Part shown: one piece after another, positions 24,588-33,213 of the stretch | Layout: each line of letters opens with the position of its first letter | Numbering within the stretch: position 1 is the first letter of the stretch | Assembly (NCBI GenBank): GCA_017052515.1 | Contig: JAFHKR010000039.1 | Span: forward strand, 372,001 to 436,000 | Source of the DNA: Fictibacillus nanhaiensis | Lineage (GTDB): Bacteria; Bacillota; Bacilli; Bacillales; Fictibacillaceae | DNA: 64,000 nt | Reading direction: 5' to 3' | Notes under the pieces: model-generated | Database searches by the model: none | Told to the model about the DNA's origin: nothing | The model's input: the letters and a program-made list of their open reading frames with translations, nothing else | Translations under genes and position numbers: made by a program

Positions 24588-24604
24588 TTGGCACAATTCT
24601 TGCA
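24588..24604 (+). promoter_or_regulatory. Sigma-54 (SigL) -24/-12 promoter of the yfcC-iadA operon
   Basis: TTGGCAC, 5 bases, TTGCA. This matches the sigma-54 consensus TGGCAC-N5-TTGC exactly, with GG at 24590-24591 and GC at 24602-24603. The predicted start near 24615 agrees with the GTG start at 24643. The divergent gene encodes a GAFTGA-type activator. Confidence 0.93.
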
Positions 24605-24642
24605 AATAATACAAGTTGAATTTTAGAAAAGGGGGAAGAAAC

Positions 24643-26148
24643 GTGGATAAAAAGAAAAGAAAGTTTGAGATGCCGGATACGTTTGTTATCGTATTCTTTG
24701 TTGTAGCATTAATGGCTCTATTAACGTATATCATTCCGGCAGGTCAATTTGAAACGAAAGAAACGACCTATATACAAGGCGGGGAAGAGCAGACAAAAAC
24801 AGTTCTTGTTCCAGACAGTTTCTCGTATGTAAAAGGGGAAGACGGTGAGCCTGCAACTAAAGGTGTCAGCCTTTTTGAAGAAGGCGGCGGTGCCGGATTC
24901 TTAAACTATATCTTTGAAGGATTAGTTACTGGGGATAAGTGGGGATCTGCTGTTGGGGTTGTTGCGTTTATCCTTATTATCGGTGGCGCATTCGGAATCA
25001 TTATGAAGACGCGTGCGATTGAAGATAGTATTTTAAAGATGATTGATCGTACCAAAGGAAAAGAAGTTCTTATTATTCCGATTATGTTCTTGTTATTCTC
25101 TTTAGGTGGAGCTGTTTTTGGAATGGGTGAAGAGGCCATTGCATTTGCGATGATTCTGGTACCAGTCGTAATAGCTCTTGGTTATGATGCGATTACAGCG
25201 GTGATGATTACGTATGTTGCCACCCAGATTGGATTTGCAACATCATGGATGAATCCGTTTGGTGTAGCAATCGCACAAGGAATTGCGGGAGTTCCCGTAT
25301 TATCTGGCGCACCTTTTCGTATTGGGATGTGGGCATTCTTTACATTAATAGGTATCGTTTATACTTGGATCTATGCTTCTAGAATTAGAAAAGATCCTAA
25401 ACGTTCATTATCATATGAGTCCGATGCATACTTCCGGGAAGATTTTAAACAATCGGATATCAAAGCGAATTTTGGAACGGGACATATCCTTATACTTTTA
25501 ACAATAGTAGCAGGGGTAATCTGGATAGTATGGGGCGTTGTAAAAAGAGCATACTACATTCCTGAAATTGCAACTCAATTTTTCACAATCGGTTTAGTTG
25601 CGGGTATAATTGGAGTAATCTTTAAATTAAATAACATGACAGTAAACGGTATTTCTGATGGATTCAAACAAGGAGCTAGAGATATTCTTCCTGCGGCCCT
25701 CATTGTTGGTATGGCAAAAGGAGTTATCATCATGTTAGGTGGAGACAACCCGGCTGAACCTTCCGTATTAAACACAATGCTGAATGCAGCAGGCGGACTT
25801 GTTTCAGATGTACCTGTAGCTGTTTCTGCTTGGATCATGTATGTCTTCCAAGCCGTGTTCAACTTCTTTATCGTTTCAGGTTCTGGCCAAGCTGCTCTTA
25901 CTATGCCGTTAATGTCTCCGCTTGCTGACATGGCAGGCGTTACTCGACAAGTGGCAGTACTTGCATTTCAGCTTGGTGACGGATTTACTAACATGATCGT
26001 TCCGACTTCCGGAGCATTGATGGGAACATTGGGTGCGGCACGTATCGAGTGGTCTAAATGGTTCAAATTCCAGATTAAGTTTCAGCTATTGTTGTTTATT
26101 TTAGCTTCTATTGTAATTGTTACTGCAGTACTTATTGGTTTTAAATAA
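24643..26148 (+). CDS. YfcC-family (ion transporter superfamily) membrane transporter
   Basis: 501 residues, about twelve membrane segments. The GTG start at 24643 follows GGGGGAAG and lies after the sigma-54 start site; an in-frame TTG at 24616 would be at the transcript end. The family opening FEMPDTFVIVFFVVALMAL followed by TYIIPAGQF, and the late repeat GDGFTNMIVPTSGALMG, mark the YfcC/DcuC-related carriers often annotated as arginine/ornithine or C4-dicarboxylate transporters. With the isoaspartyl dipeptidase gene next, uptake of a beta-aspartyl or similar dipeptide or amino acid is plausible but unproven. Confidence 0.88.
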   Translation: MDKKKRKFEMPDTFVIVFFVVALMALLTYIIPAGQFETKETTYIQGGEEQTKTVLVPDSFSYVKGEDGEPATKGVSLFEEGGGAGFLNYIFEGLVTGDKWGSAVGVVAFILIIGGAFGIIMKTRAIEDSILKMIDRTKGKEVLIIPIMFLLFSLGGAVFGMGEEAIAFAMILVPVVIALGYDAITAVMITYVATQIGFATSWMNPFGVAIAQGIAGVPVLSGAPFRIGMWAFFTLIGIVYTWIYASRIRKDPKRSLSYESDAYFREDFKQSDIKANFGTGHILILLTIVAGVIWIVWGVVKRAYYIPEIATQFFTIGLVAGIIGVIFKLNNMTVNGISDGFKQGARDILPAALIVGMAKGVIIMLGGDNPAEPSVLNTMLNAAGGLVSDVPVAVSAWIMYVFQAVFNFFIVSGSGQAALTMPLMSPLADMAGVTRQVAVLAFQLGDGFTNMIVPTSGALMGTLGAARIEWSKWFKFQIKFQLLLFILASIVIVTAVLIGFK

Positions 26149-26180
26149 TCTATCTTTGAAAAAATAAAGGAATGATTCAC

Positions 26181-27353
26181 ATGTTTACACTTATAAAAGG
26201 CGGTGAGGTATACGCACCTCATTATCTCGGTAAAAAGGATATTTTACTAGCTGCTGGGAAGATCGCCAGCATCTCAGAAAATATTGATTGGCCTGCACCA
26301 GCACTTGATATCCATGTTATTGATGCAACAGGAAAAATGGTGGCACCAGGTTTTATCGATGGACATGTTCATATTACTGGCGGTGGAGGAGAAGGCGGAT
26401 ATAAAACGAGGACTCCTGAGATCTATTTGTCAGATGTAACTAAAGCAGGTGTGACAACGATTGTTGGTGTGATCGGTACGGACGGAACAGCGCGTACGAT
26501 GACCAACTTAATCGCAAAAGCAAAAGCGCTTAAAGAAGAGGGGATCTCATGCTTTGTGCATACTGGTTCTTATCAGGTTCCTGTTAAAACGCTAACAGGA
26601 AATATCGAAACAGACATTATGATGGTTGATGAGATTATCGGTGTAGGTGAAATTGCGATTTCTGATCATCGTTCCAGCCAGCCGATCGCTCATGAACTGG
26701 CTAGGCTTGCTTCACAAGCAAGAGTCGGAGGCATGCTTTCAGGAAAAGCAGGTGTTGTGAACATCCATCTTGGCGACAGCAAACGCATGTTATCTTTGAT
26801 TGAAGAAGTTGTAGAAACAACAGATCTGCCTCTTTCTCAATTTTATCCGACGCATATTAACCGGAATTCTTATTTGTTTGAAGCGGGGATTCATTACGCG
26901 AAAAAAGGCGGTATTGTAGATTTTACAACAAGTACGACGAAGAAATTTTTAGAAGAAGGCGAAGTCAAATGCTCTGTTGGACTCAAAAGGATGCTTGATG
27001 CCGGTGTTGCGATTGAGCAAATCACGTTTACATCAGACGCACAAGGAAGTTTGCCTGCGTTTAATGAATTTGGAGAATTTACTGGCCTTCGTATCGGCAA
27101 AGTGAACTCACTTTACAGTGAAGTGCGGGATGCTGTCCAAACAGAGGGTGTTCCTCTTCAACAAGCATTGCAAACAATTACTTCTAATCCTGCTCGCGTT
27201 TTAAAGCTTAAACAAAAAGGGAGACTGCAAGAAGGTCTAGATGCAGATCTTGTTCTGCTTAATGCTGACCTTAGCATTGATTCTGTCATTGCGCTGGGAC
27301 AGGTGATGGTTCGTGGTGGAGAAGTAGTTATAAAGGGAACATTTGAAGACTAA
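26181..27353 (+). CDS. iadA: Isoaspartyl (beta-aspartyl) dipeptidase, M38 family
   Basis: 390 residues, the same length as E. coli IadA. The ATG at 26181 lies 10 bases after AAAGG; the ATG at 26172 is too near. The metal-site elements are FIDGHVHITGGGGEGG, the VNIHLGDS His, the YPTHINR His, and the catalytic Asp in FTSDAQGS. The enzyme cleaves beta-aspartyl dipeptides that come from deamidated or isomerised proteins. It is co-transcribed with the YfcC transporter under sigma-54 control, suggesting a nitrogen-scavenging unit. Confidence 0.93.
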   Translation: MFTLIKGGEVYAPHYLGKKDILLAAGKIASISENIDWPAPALDIHVIDATGKMVAPGFIDGHVHITGGGGEGGYKTRTPEIYLSDVTKAGVTTIVGVIGTDGTARTMTNLIAKAKALKEEGISCFVHTGSYQVPVKTLTGNIETDIMMVDEIIGVGEIAISDHRSSQPIAHELARLASQARVGGMLSGKAGVVNIHLGDSKRMLSLIEEVVETTDLPLSQFYPTHINRNSYLFEAGIHYAKKGGIVDFTTSTTKKFLEEGEVKCSVGLKRMLDAGVAIEQITFTSDAQGSLPAFNEFGEFTGLRIGKVNSLYSEVRDAVQTEGVPLQQALQTITSNPARVLKLKQKGRLQEGLDADLVLLNADLSIDSVIALGQVMVRGGEVVIKGTFED

Positions 27354-27380
27354 AGGAAGCGAGGTAAACGCTTCCTTTTT
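27352..27380 (+). terminator. Terminator after iadA
   Basis: AAAGGAAGCG / CGCTTCCTTT, 7-base loop, T run; the stem begins within the stop codon. Confidence 0.9.
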
Positions 27381-27449
27381 CACTTTCAACCTATGAAATA
27401 TATGGTAAAATAGAGAACATACATAATTTTCTTAAAAGGTGGCGATCAT

Positions 27450-27905
27450 GTGGCAAAACAAGAAATTCCAACAACGTTAAGTCCTGAATTGTTTGAACAC
27501 CTGCAAGGCGAACAGCTTGTCCTCTTAGGGACCGTTGACGTGGAAACAACAGCTCCATCTGTTAACGCGATTTCATGGGTAAAGAGTTTGTCAAAAGAGA
27601 AGATACGTTTTACAGTGACGAACAATTCACGCATTGTAACAAACATTAAAGAAAATCCACATGTAGTTCTCACGGTAGTAGGACTTGAAACGGTGTATTC
27701 GATTAATGGAAAAGCGAACATACTGCAAGAAACCATGGAAGGTGTACCCTTAAAGCTTGCGAAGATCGAAGTGGATATCGATAAAGTGTTTGAAAGTATG
27801 TTCTGGGGTGCAAAGATCGTTCAAGAACCGGTATATGAAAAAACGTATAACGAAAAGAAGGCAAAAGAGTTAGATGTACAAGTGTATGATGCTTTAATGA
27901 AATAA
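27450..27905 (+). CDS. Pyridoxamine 5'-phosphate oxidase-like flavin-binding protein
   Basis: 151-residue split-barrel protein. GTG start at 27450, 8 bases after AAAGGTGG; an ATG two bases earlier is out of frame. Features: LVLLGTVDVETTAPSVNAI near 28 and VTNNSRIVTNIKENPHVVLT near 58, the usual phosphate-binding strand and turn of the PNPOx-like family. True PdxH activity is unlikely because of the short length and missing C-terminal motif; flavin or heme binding is more probable. It is monocistronic. Confidence 0.82.
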   Translation: MAKQEIPTTLSPELFEHLQGEQLVLLGTVDVETTAPSVNAISWVKSLSKEKIRFTVTNNSRIVTNIKENPHVVLTVVGLETVYSINGKANILQETMEGVPLKLAKIEVDIDKVFESMFWGAKIVQEPVYEKTYNEKKAKELDVQVYDALMK

Positions 27906-27938
27906 CGCTGACTTTTTAACAACTAGAAGAAACGTACA

Positions 27939-27972
27939 AACCGTCAAAACATTATGTTGTGGCGGTTTTTTG
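27939..27972 (+). terminator. Terminator after the PNPOx-like gene
   Basis: AACCGTCAAAACAT / ATGTTGTGGCGGTT with a G-T pair and one mismatch, then TTTTTT. Confidence 0.78.
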
Positions 27973-28028
27973 TCTATTTAATTTGTACCATTTAAAGATA
28001 GCGTCATATGAAAAGGGGGAAATCATAA

Positions 28029-28415
28029 ATGCCTATTCTATACCGACTGTTTCTCTTATCGGGGCTTATCTCAATATTGGTCGGGATCCTGCAGATCACG
28101 AGCCTTTTGGAAACGAAAGTAGATGGTTTGAGTGTTTGGGGCTATTTTCTTTTATTATGGGGGATTGTTGCATTTCTGTGTGCGTTAAACCGTTTTAAGA
28201 TCACGTGGATAAATTACATAATAGCTACAGTGGGAGCAGTCATACATGGAGCGGTGGTTATGTACAGTCTCTTATTCCCATTCGAAGCTGAGACTAAAGG
28301 AATGCAGATTATTAGTTTCTTGTATCCATTCATGTCTTTCTTCTCAGTATGTTGCTGTACGGTAATTCTAGGACTAAAAAGTGATAAAACACATTCAAAA
28401 ACGATCAGCAAATAG
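28029..28415 (+). CDS. Four-TM membrane protein of unknown function
   Basis: 128 residues that are almost entirely membrane segments: about 6-24, 35-54, 62-84 and 92-116, with a basic C-terminus (KSDKTHSKTISK). A GGGGG-rich site lies about 10 bases before the ATG. The LYRLFLLSGLISILVGILQI opening is not a motif I recognise. No partner is evident; the TVP38 gene follows about 110 bases downstream. Confidence 0.72.
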   Translation: MPILYRLFLLSGLISILVGILQITSLLETKVDGLSVWGYFLLLWGIVAFLCALNRFKITWINYIIATVGAVIHGAVVMYSLLFPFEAETKGMQIISFLYPFMSFFSVCCCTVILGLKSDKTHSKTISK

Positions 28416-28526
28416 TGAACTTTTTTACTTTGTGATAAAATTAGATGATTAACTCCTTGTAAGTTGGTTTTAAACAAGGTAACTGTGGCTACGATGAGGG
28501 TATGAGGAAGAAAAGGAGAACGATTG

Positions 28527-29132
28527 ATGGACTGGCGAAACTGGGAACGCTATTTTACTGAAAAAAACATATTAGAGCTACTCGATCAATACAAAGATCT
28601 AGGTTTCTTGCCAGGGATATTGCTACCTATGCTCGAATCATTTTTGCCGATCCTTCCACTTTTTATTTTTGTAGCGGGAAATGCAGCGGCATACGGATTT
28701 TGGTTAGGCTTTCTTTATTCGTGGATTGGGGTATGTGTAGGATCAATCATTGTGTTTCTACTAGTACGACGATTTGGACAGAAGCGATTTCTGAACTTTT
28801 TAAACAGACATACAAACACAACGCGGATGCTTGGATGGGTTGAGAGGCACGGCTTCGGTATGCTTTTTCTTATTTATTGTTTTCCGTTTACTCCATCTGC
28901 TCTTGTAAACGTAGTAGGCGGATTATCACGAATTAATACGAAAACATTCCTGCTAGCGTTGACTCTCGGAAAATTGGTGATGATCGCGATCGTTTCATTT
29001 ATCGGATATGACTTTGTTGATGTGTTGAAGAGTCCTTTAAAACTTGGAATGATTGCTTTCGGTATATTTGTATTGTGGCTAGGTGGAAAAATTGTTGAAT
29101 CAAGACTTAAAGAATCAGAGCATCGGGCGTGA
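28527..29132 (+). CDS. TVP38/TMEM64 (DedA superfamily) membrane protein
   Basis: 201 residues. The ATG at 28527 is 8 bases after AAGGAGA and is preferred over the TTG at 28524. The conserved family elements are the re-entrant loop PMLESFLPILPLFIFVAGN, the G-x-x-x-G segment around the Arg pair VRRFGQKRF, and FLIYCFPFTPSALVNVVGGL. This superfamily includes lipid scramblases and flippases such as the undecaprenyl phosphate translocases. B. subtilis YtxB is a likely relative. Its substrate here is unknown. A terminator follows. Confidence 0.88.
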   Translation: MDWRNWERYFTEKNILELLDQYKDLGFLPGILLPMLESFLPILPLFIFVAGNAAAYGFWLGFLYSWIGVCVGSIIVFLLVRRFGQKRFLNFLNRHTNTTRMLGWVERHGFGMLFLIYCFPFTPSALVNVVGGLSRINTKTFLLALTLGKLVMIAIVSFIGYDFVDVLKSPLKLGMIAFGIFVLWLGGKIVESRLKESEHRA

Positions 29133-29133
29133 T

Positions 29134-29155
29134 AAAAGCGCTAGGTGCTTTTTTG
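29134..29155 (+). terminator. Short terminator after the TVP38 gene
   Basis: AAAAGC / GCTTTT stem with the rest of the hairpin in the loop and a T run; weak. Confidence 0.6.
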
Positions 29156-29213
29156 CTTTCACGAAGATCTTTTTCCTTGAATATAGATAAAAAAGAGGAA
29201 GGGAGACTTTGTA

Positions 29214-29963
29214 TTGATTAAGATCAAGTCACAAAAGCAGATTGAAAAGATGTATGAAGCAGGAAGGCTGCTCGCTTCGTGTCACAGAGAATTGCGTAAG
29301 CTTGTTATGCCAGGAACAACAACATTGAAACTTGATCAATTTGTTGAAACTTTTTTAACAGCTCACGGGGCAAAAGCTGCTCAAAAAGGATACATGGGCT
29401 ACCCTTTTGCAACTTGTGCTTCTGTAAATGATGAAGTATGCCACGGGCTTCCTAATAAAAGAGCGTTAAAAGACGGAGATATCGTAACGATTGATTTTGT
29501 TGTGAACTTAAACGGATGGTTGGCCGATTCTGCATGGTCGTATGCAGTTGGTAGCGTTTCTAGAAAATCTCAAGACTTGATGGATGCAACCAAGAAAGCA
29601 CTATATAAAGGGATAGAACAAGCTCAAGTTGGTAATCGTATAGGTGATATTGGTCATGCGATCCAAATCTATGCGGAGAGTAAGGGATATTCAATCGTTC
29701 GAGAGTTTATTGGGCATGGTATTGGTCGTTCTATACATGAAGAGCCTCAAGTTCACCATGTTGGAGAGCGTAATACGGGAATCACTTTAAAAGAGGGTAT
29801 GGTCATAACCATCGAACCTATACTCAATGCAGGGAAACCGCATGTTAGTTTGACGCAGGATGGTTGGACAGCTGTGACGTACGACGGAAGTCTTTCAGCG
29901 CAATATGAACATACCGTTGCCATTACGAAAGATGGACCAATTATTTTAACAGAACAAGCTTAA
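29214..29963 (+). CDS. mapB: Methionine aminopeptidase type I (second copy type, YflG/MapB-like)
   Basis: 249 residues, the length of B. subtilis YflG/MapB. TTG start behind GGAAGGGAG. All five metal ligands are placed: Asp in VTIDFVVNLNGW and LADSAWSYAVG, His in IGHGIGRSIHEEP, Glu in TIEPILNAGKP and Glu in YEHTVAI; the substrate His is in SVNDEVCHGLP. It removes initiator methionine from nascent proteins. The essential map usually lies in the ribosomal-protein operon, so this solitary gene is probably the accessory paralogue, inferred from location and length. Confidence 0.93.
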   Translation: MIKIKSQKQIEKMYEAGRLLASCHRELRKLVMPGTTTLKLDQFVETFLTAHGAKAAQKGYMGYPFATCASVNDEVCHGLPNKRALKDGDIVTIDFVVNLNGWLADSAWSYAVGSVSRKSQDLMDATKKALYKGIEQAQVGNRIGDIGHAIQIYAESKGYSIVREFIGHGIGRSIHEEPQVHHVGERNTGITLKEGMVITIEPILNAGKPHVSLTQDGWTAVTYDGSLSAQYEHTVAITKDGPIILTEQA

Positions 29964-29970
29964 AATAAAC

Positions 29971-30013
29971 ATTGCCGCATATTCTTTAAAGAGAAGAGCG
30001 GTAATTTTTTTTG
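29971..30013 (+). terminator. Terminator after mapB
   Basis: ATTGCCGC / GCGGTAAT with a G-T pair and long loop, followed by eight T. Confidence 0.72.
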
Positions 30014-30034
30014 CTCTTAAGGTTATTTTTTTAA

Positions 30035-30070
30035 AGTAACTTGACATAGACAAGTTACTCATTGTAATAT
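30035..30070 (+). promoter_or_regulatory. Promoter with inverted-repeat operator of the doxX gene
   Basis: TTGACA (30041-30046), 18 bases, TAATAT (30065-30070). A perfect inverted repeat AGTAACTTG/CAAGTTACT (30035-30059, 7-base spacer) covers the -35 element. Such a placement suggests repression by a small dimeric regulator; HxlR/DUF24 regulators (YodB, CatR) use sites of this general type and control doxX-like genes in B. subtilis. That link is inference. Confidence 0.72.
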
Positions 30071-30118
30071 ACTAACATAAAGTAAGTTAAAATAATGAGA
30101 AGAAAGAGGGGATTATGG

Positions 30119-30520
30119 ATGGTATCATTAGGATTACTTATTATTCGATTAGTTGTAGGGCTTGCGTTAGCAGCACATGGAGCGCAAAAGTTGTTTGGAT
30201 GGTTTGGAGGCTATGGCCTAAAAGGAACAGGGGGCTGGATGGAATCCATCGGTATTAAACCAGGCTACACGATGGCTCTATTAGCAGGTCTTGCTGAATT
30301 TGTAGGAGGACTTTTGTTTGCTGCAGGTTTATTTACCGAAATTGGTGCTGTGCTGATCGCAGGAACGATGCTTGTGGCTGCGGTTAAAGTACACTTGCAG
30401 AACGGTTTTTGGGTAACGGCGAACGGTTATGAGTTTAACCTAGTCTTAATCGCTGTAGTCATAGGAGTTGCATTAATAGGTGGAGGAGATTATTCTCTTG
30501 ATTACCTTTGGTTAAAATAA
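30119..30520 (+). CDS. DoxX-family membrane protein
   Basis: 133 residues, four membrane segments. The ATG at 30119 lies 7 bases after GAGGGG. The DoxX signature is present: LALAAHGAQKLFGWFGG near 17 and the later AEFVGGLLFAAGLFTEIGA near 60. DoxX-like proteins (B. subtilis CatD, MhqP) belong to quinone and thiol-stress responses and may be membrane oxidoreductase subunits. The palindromic operator over the -35 region agrees with stress induction. It is monocistronic with its own terminator. Confidence 0.87.
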   Translation: MVSLGLLIIRLVVGLALAAHGAQKLFGWFGGYGLKGTGGWMESIGIKPGYTMALLAGLAEFVGGLLFAAGLFTEIGAVLIAGTMLVAAVKVHLQNGFWVTANGYEFNLVLIAVVIGVALIGGGDYSLDYLWLK

Positions 30521-30545
30521 AAATGGAATACAGAAGTAATTGATC

Positions 30546-30575
30546 AAACCACTTTATCCTAAGTGGTTTTTCTTT
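30546..30575 (+). terminator. Terminator after the doxX gene
   Basis: AAACCACTT / AAGTGGTTT with a 6-base loop, then TTCTTTT. Confidence 0.85.
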
Positions 30576-30682
30576 TGCCAAAAATGCTGAGGATCAGATG
30601 AAAAGTTTCAATGCGATACCATAGTCACAGTTAGAAAAATCACTTATAATGGTGAAGTACTTTTATAAGGAGGTGACGTTCC

Positions 30683-32041
30683 TTGTTTAAAGAGATGTCA
30701 GAAAACCAGATATTATTATATGTCATTAAAAATTTAAAAGAGTTACGGAAAAAAGAGTTCCAGCTTTTAATCGATGAACTTCACCCGTATGATATCGCAA
30801 ATGTGTATAAAAACTTGCCTGAGAAACACAGACATAAGTTTGTTACGTTTTTAACCACAAGACAGATTGCTTCTTTGATTCAAGAGTTAGAAAGTGATCT
30901 TCAGATGGAAATCCTGAACAAGCTTGGCATTGAGCGCTCATCTCATATCATGAACTTGATGGAGAATGATGACTTAGCCGATCTTCTTGGTAACTTGGAA
31001 GTGAATGAGATCCAAGATTTTCTGTCTTCCATGAAAGCAGATGAATCCAAAACCGTTCAAAGCCTGATGCAATATGATTCAGATACTGCTGGTGGTATCA
31101 TGACCAACCGGTTTGTTTGGATCCCACAAGTTTATACCGTTAGAGATGCGGTTGAAAAGCTAAAAACATTCGCCGGTTTTGCAGAGAATATTTATTACTT
31201 ATATGTCATTGATGATGATAGAAAGCTTGTTGGTGTAGTCTCTTATCGTGATCTATTATTAGCAGAGATGGATGAGAAGATAGAGGAAATCATGTACAGC
31301 AGGGTTATCTCCGTACCCGCAGAGACTGATCAAGAAGAAGTAGCGCGTACCATTGAGCGCTATGACTTTATAGCTGTTCCTGTAACGGATGAAAACGATC
31401 GTTTGATCGGGATAGTTACAGTCGATGATGTTCTCGATGTATTAATTGAAGAAGCGAATGAAGACATCGAGAAGTTATCAGCAACGGGGAAATCCATTGA
31501 TTTTCAGACGAGTGCCCTTGTAGCCTCCTATCGAAGACTACCCTGGCTTATTTTACTTTTGTTTATCGGGATTCTATCGGGAAGTATTATTAGCACGTTT
31601 GAAGGAACGATCGAACGCGCGGTTGCACTTACGTACTTTATGCCAATGATTGCAGGTATGACAGGGAATACGGGCACACAATCTCTTGCGGTTGTCGTTC
31701 GTGGACTTGTATCTCATGACATCGATCGGCCAACTATAATGAAATTAATACTTCGGGAATTTGGTGTTGGTTTTATTATCGGGATTACATGTGGAATTCT
31801 CATTTCAATCGTAGCTTATCTTTGGAAAGGGAATCTAATACTGGGGCTAGTTGTTGGTAGCTCTTTGTTCTTTACATTGATAATCGGTACGCTTGCAGGA
31901 ACACTTATTCCGTTATTACTCTACAGATTTAAGATTGACCCAGCTGTAGCTTCTGGGCCACTTATTACAACACTGAATGATATTTTTTCACTCTTGGTAT
32001 ACTTTGGTACAGCAACAATGTTTTTGTCTCATCTACTATAA
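30683..32041 (+). CDS. mgtE: Mg2+ transporter MgtE
   Basis: 452 residues, close to B. subtilis MgtE. TTG start with a strong AAGGAGGTGA site. Order: N-domain (about 1-130, superhelical), two CBS motifs (about 135-260; DTAGGIMTNRFVWIPQVYTV and YSRVISVPAETDQEEVARTI), a plug helix, and five C-terminal membrane segments with the pore signature TYFMPMIAGMTGNTGTQSL. The CBS and N domains gate the pore by sensing cytosolic Mg2+. B. subtilis mgtE is under an M-box riboswitch; the 100 bases between terminator and start here are too short for one. A -10 TATAAT lies at 30645. Confidence 0.96.
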   Translation: MFKEMSENQILLYVIKNLKELRKKEFQLLIDELHPYDIANVYKNLPEKHRHKFVTFLTTRQIASLIQELESDLQMEILNKLGIERSSHIMNLMENDDLADLLGNLEVNEIQDFLSSMKADESKTVQSLMQYDSDTAGGIMTNRFVWIPQVYTVRDAVEKLKTFAGFAENIYYLYVIDDDRKLVGVVSYRDLLLAEMDEKIEEIMYSRVISVPAETDQEEVARTIERYDFIAVPVTDENDRLIGIVTVDDVLDVLIEEANEDIEKLSATGKSIDFQTSALVASYRRLPWLILLLFIGILSGSIISTFEGTIERAVALTYFMPMIAGMTGNTGTQSLAVVVRGLVSHDIDRPTIMKLILREFGVGFIIGITCGILISIVAYLWKGNLILGLVVGSSLFFTLIIGTLAGTLIPLLLYRFKIDPAVASGPLITTLNDIFSLLVYFGTATMFLSHLL

Positions 32042-32087
32042 AAATATTAGTGAAGTCAAGTTAAGTCTTAATTATGAGTGAATAAAA

Positions 32088-32116
32088 AATCAGTCTTCTG
32101 ACTGGTTTTTTATTTT
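32088..32116 (+). terminator. Terminator after mgtE
   Basis: AATCAGTC / GACTGGTT with a 4-base loop and T-rich tail. Confidence 0.8.
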
Positions 32117-32178
32117 TAAAAAAATGTTGCATTTTTCCAATTCGCGGATACAATTAAACAAAATAAGGAGGTAAAGAG

Positions 32179-33006
32179 ATGATAGTTAAGTTGGATCAAA
32201 CGTGGCACGAAAAAGTTATGGCCTATTTGAGTGAAGAACCTGCGCTAAACTTATTTATTATTGCTGATATTGAGAATTTTGGTTATGAAACAGATTCTCA
32301 AGACATCTGGGCAGATGTTGAGGAGAACGGAACGATCACAGGCATCCTTCTTCGTTATAAAGGAAACTACCTTCCTTATGCAAAAGGGGAGATTAATGCA
32401 AAAGCCTTTTCGGAAATTATTAAGAAAGACATAAATTATGAGATGCTTTCGGGTAAAAAGGAAATCACGGAACAGTTTACTCCTTATTTAAATTTTGAAC
32501 GAACCAAAGAACTATATTTTGCTGAACTAAAAGATGCAAAATCCATAAAGAAAAATATAGCAAGAGAAAGCATCTTACAAGCAGAGCTTAAAGATGTTGA
32601 TAGCATCATGGAATTGAAATATTTGATCAAAGAATTCTCAATTGGAAAAACAGCAAAAGAAAGCTTGGAACAAGCATTAATGACAAAAACAGGTCGGACC
32701 TATTATATAAAGGAAGAGGATACCATTGTTTCATGTGCTTCTTCTACTGCAGAAAATTCATTGTCCGCAATGATTGTCGGTGTTTGTTCACACCCTGAAA
32801 AAAGAAACAAAGGGTATGCTTCACTTTGTATGGAAGCACTATGCTATGATATTTTAGCTGAAGGGAAAACGCTTTGTCTTTTCTATGATAATCCAAAAGC
32901 AGGTTCCATCTATAAGCGTTTAGGTTTTAAAGATATTGGATTTTGGAGTATGAACTATGCTGTTCAAACAACAGATACACCAAAAAACCAAGTAGTAGTG
33001 AAATAA
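32179..33006 (+). CDS. GNAT-family acetyltransferase
   Basis: 275 residues with two parts. The C-terminal half (about 135-260) is the GNAT fold with acetyl-CoA-binding loop VGVCSHPEKRNKGYASLCM (pyrophosphate loop R/K-N-K-G-Y-A). The N-terminal half is a degenerate second GNAT-like domain beginning LNLFIIADIENFGYE, as in a group of bacterial two-domain GNAT proteins. The acceptor is unknown. AAGGAGGT lies before the ATG. No operon partner is present. Confidence 0.87.
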   Translation: MIVKLDQTWHEKVMAYLSEEPALNLFIIADIENFGYETDSQDIWADVEENGTITGILLRYKGNYLPYAKGEINAKAFSEIIKKDINYEMLSGKKEITEQFTPYLNFERTKELYFAELKDAKSIKKNIARESILQAELKDVDSIMELKYLIKEFSIGKTAKESLEQALMTKTGRTYYIKEEDTIVSCASSTAENSLSAMIVGVCSHPEKRNKGYASLCMEALCYDILAEGKTLCLFYDNPKAGSIYKRLGFKDIGFWSMNYAVQTTDTPKNQVVVK

Positions 33007-33068
33007 GGATTAAAACAAGTGAAGTCTGTTAAAGTAATCGTCTTTTTTCAAAGTTTATTGTTTTTGTA

Positions 33069-33116
33069 GCTCACCGCCTGCCCCGTGGAAAGCGAGCAGC
33101 CTGGAACGGAAATCAA
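33069..33116. repeat. Dispersed intergenic repeat, copy 1
   Basis: A GC-rich island in an AT-rich spacer. It starts GCTCACCGCCTGCCCC, continues GTGGAAAGCGAGCAGC, and ends CTGGAACGGAAATCAAC. A second copy of the same pattern lies at about 59147-59206. I recall this sequence type from the intergenic regions of many Bacillaceae, but cannot verify that here. Confidence 0.8.
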
Positions 33117-33165
33117 CACTACCAAAAGCAACGAAGTTTACGAAAAGTTACTTAAAAAAAATAAA

Positions 33166-33205
33166 AAAGACGGCAGAATCGATATCTATCGATTCCGCCG
33201 TCTTT
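33166..33205. terminator. Bidirectional terminator, mainly for the leftward MFS gene
   Basis: AAAGACGGC, GAATCGATA / TATCGATTC, GCCGTCTTT with one A-C mismatch inside the stem. A long T-rich tract follows on the minus strand. Confidence 0.88.
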
Positions 33206-33213
33206 CTCTTTTG

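Noticed and set aside
30575-30682. M-box (Mg2+) riboswitch before mgtE
   Set aside because: Only about 100 bases lie between the previous terminator and the start codon, with a -10 box inside them; no M-box core is visible.
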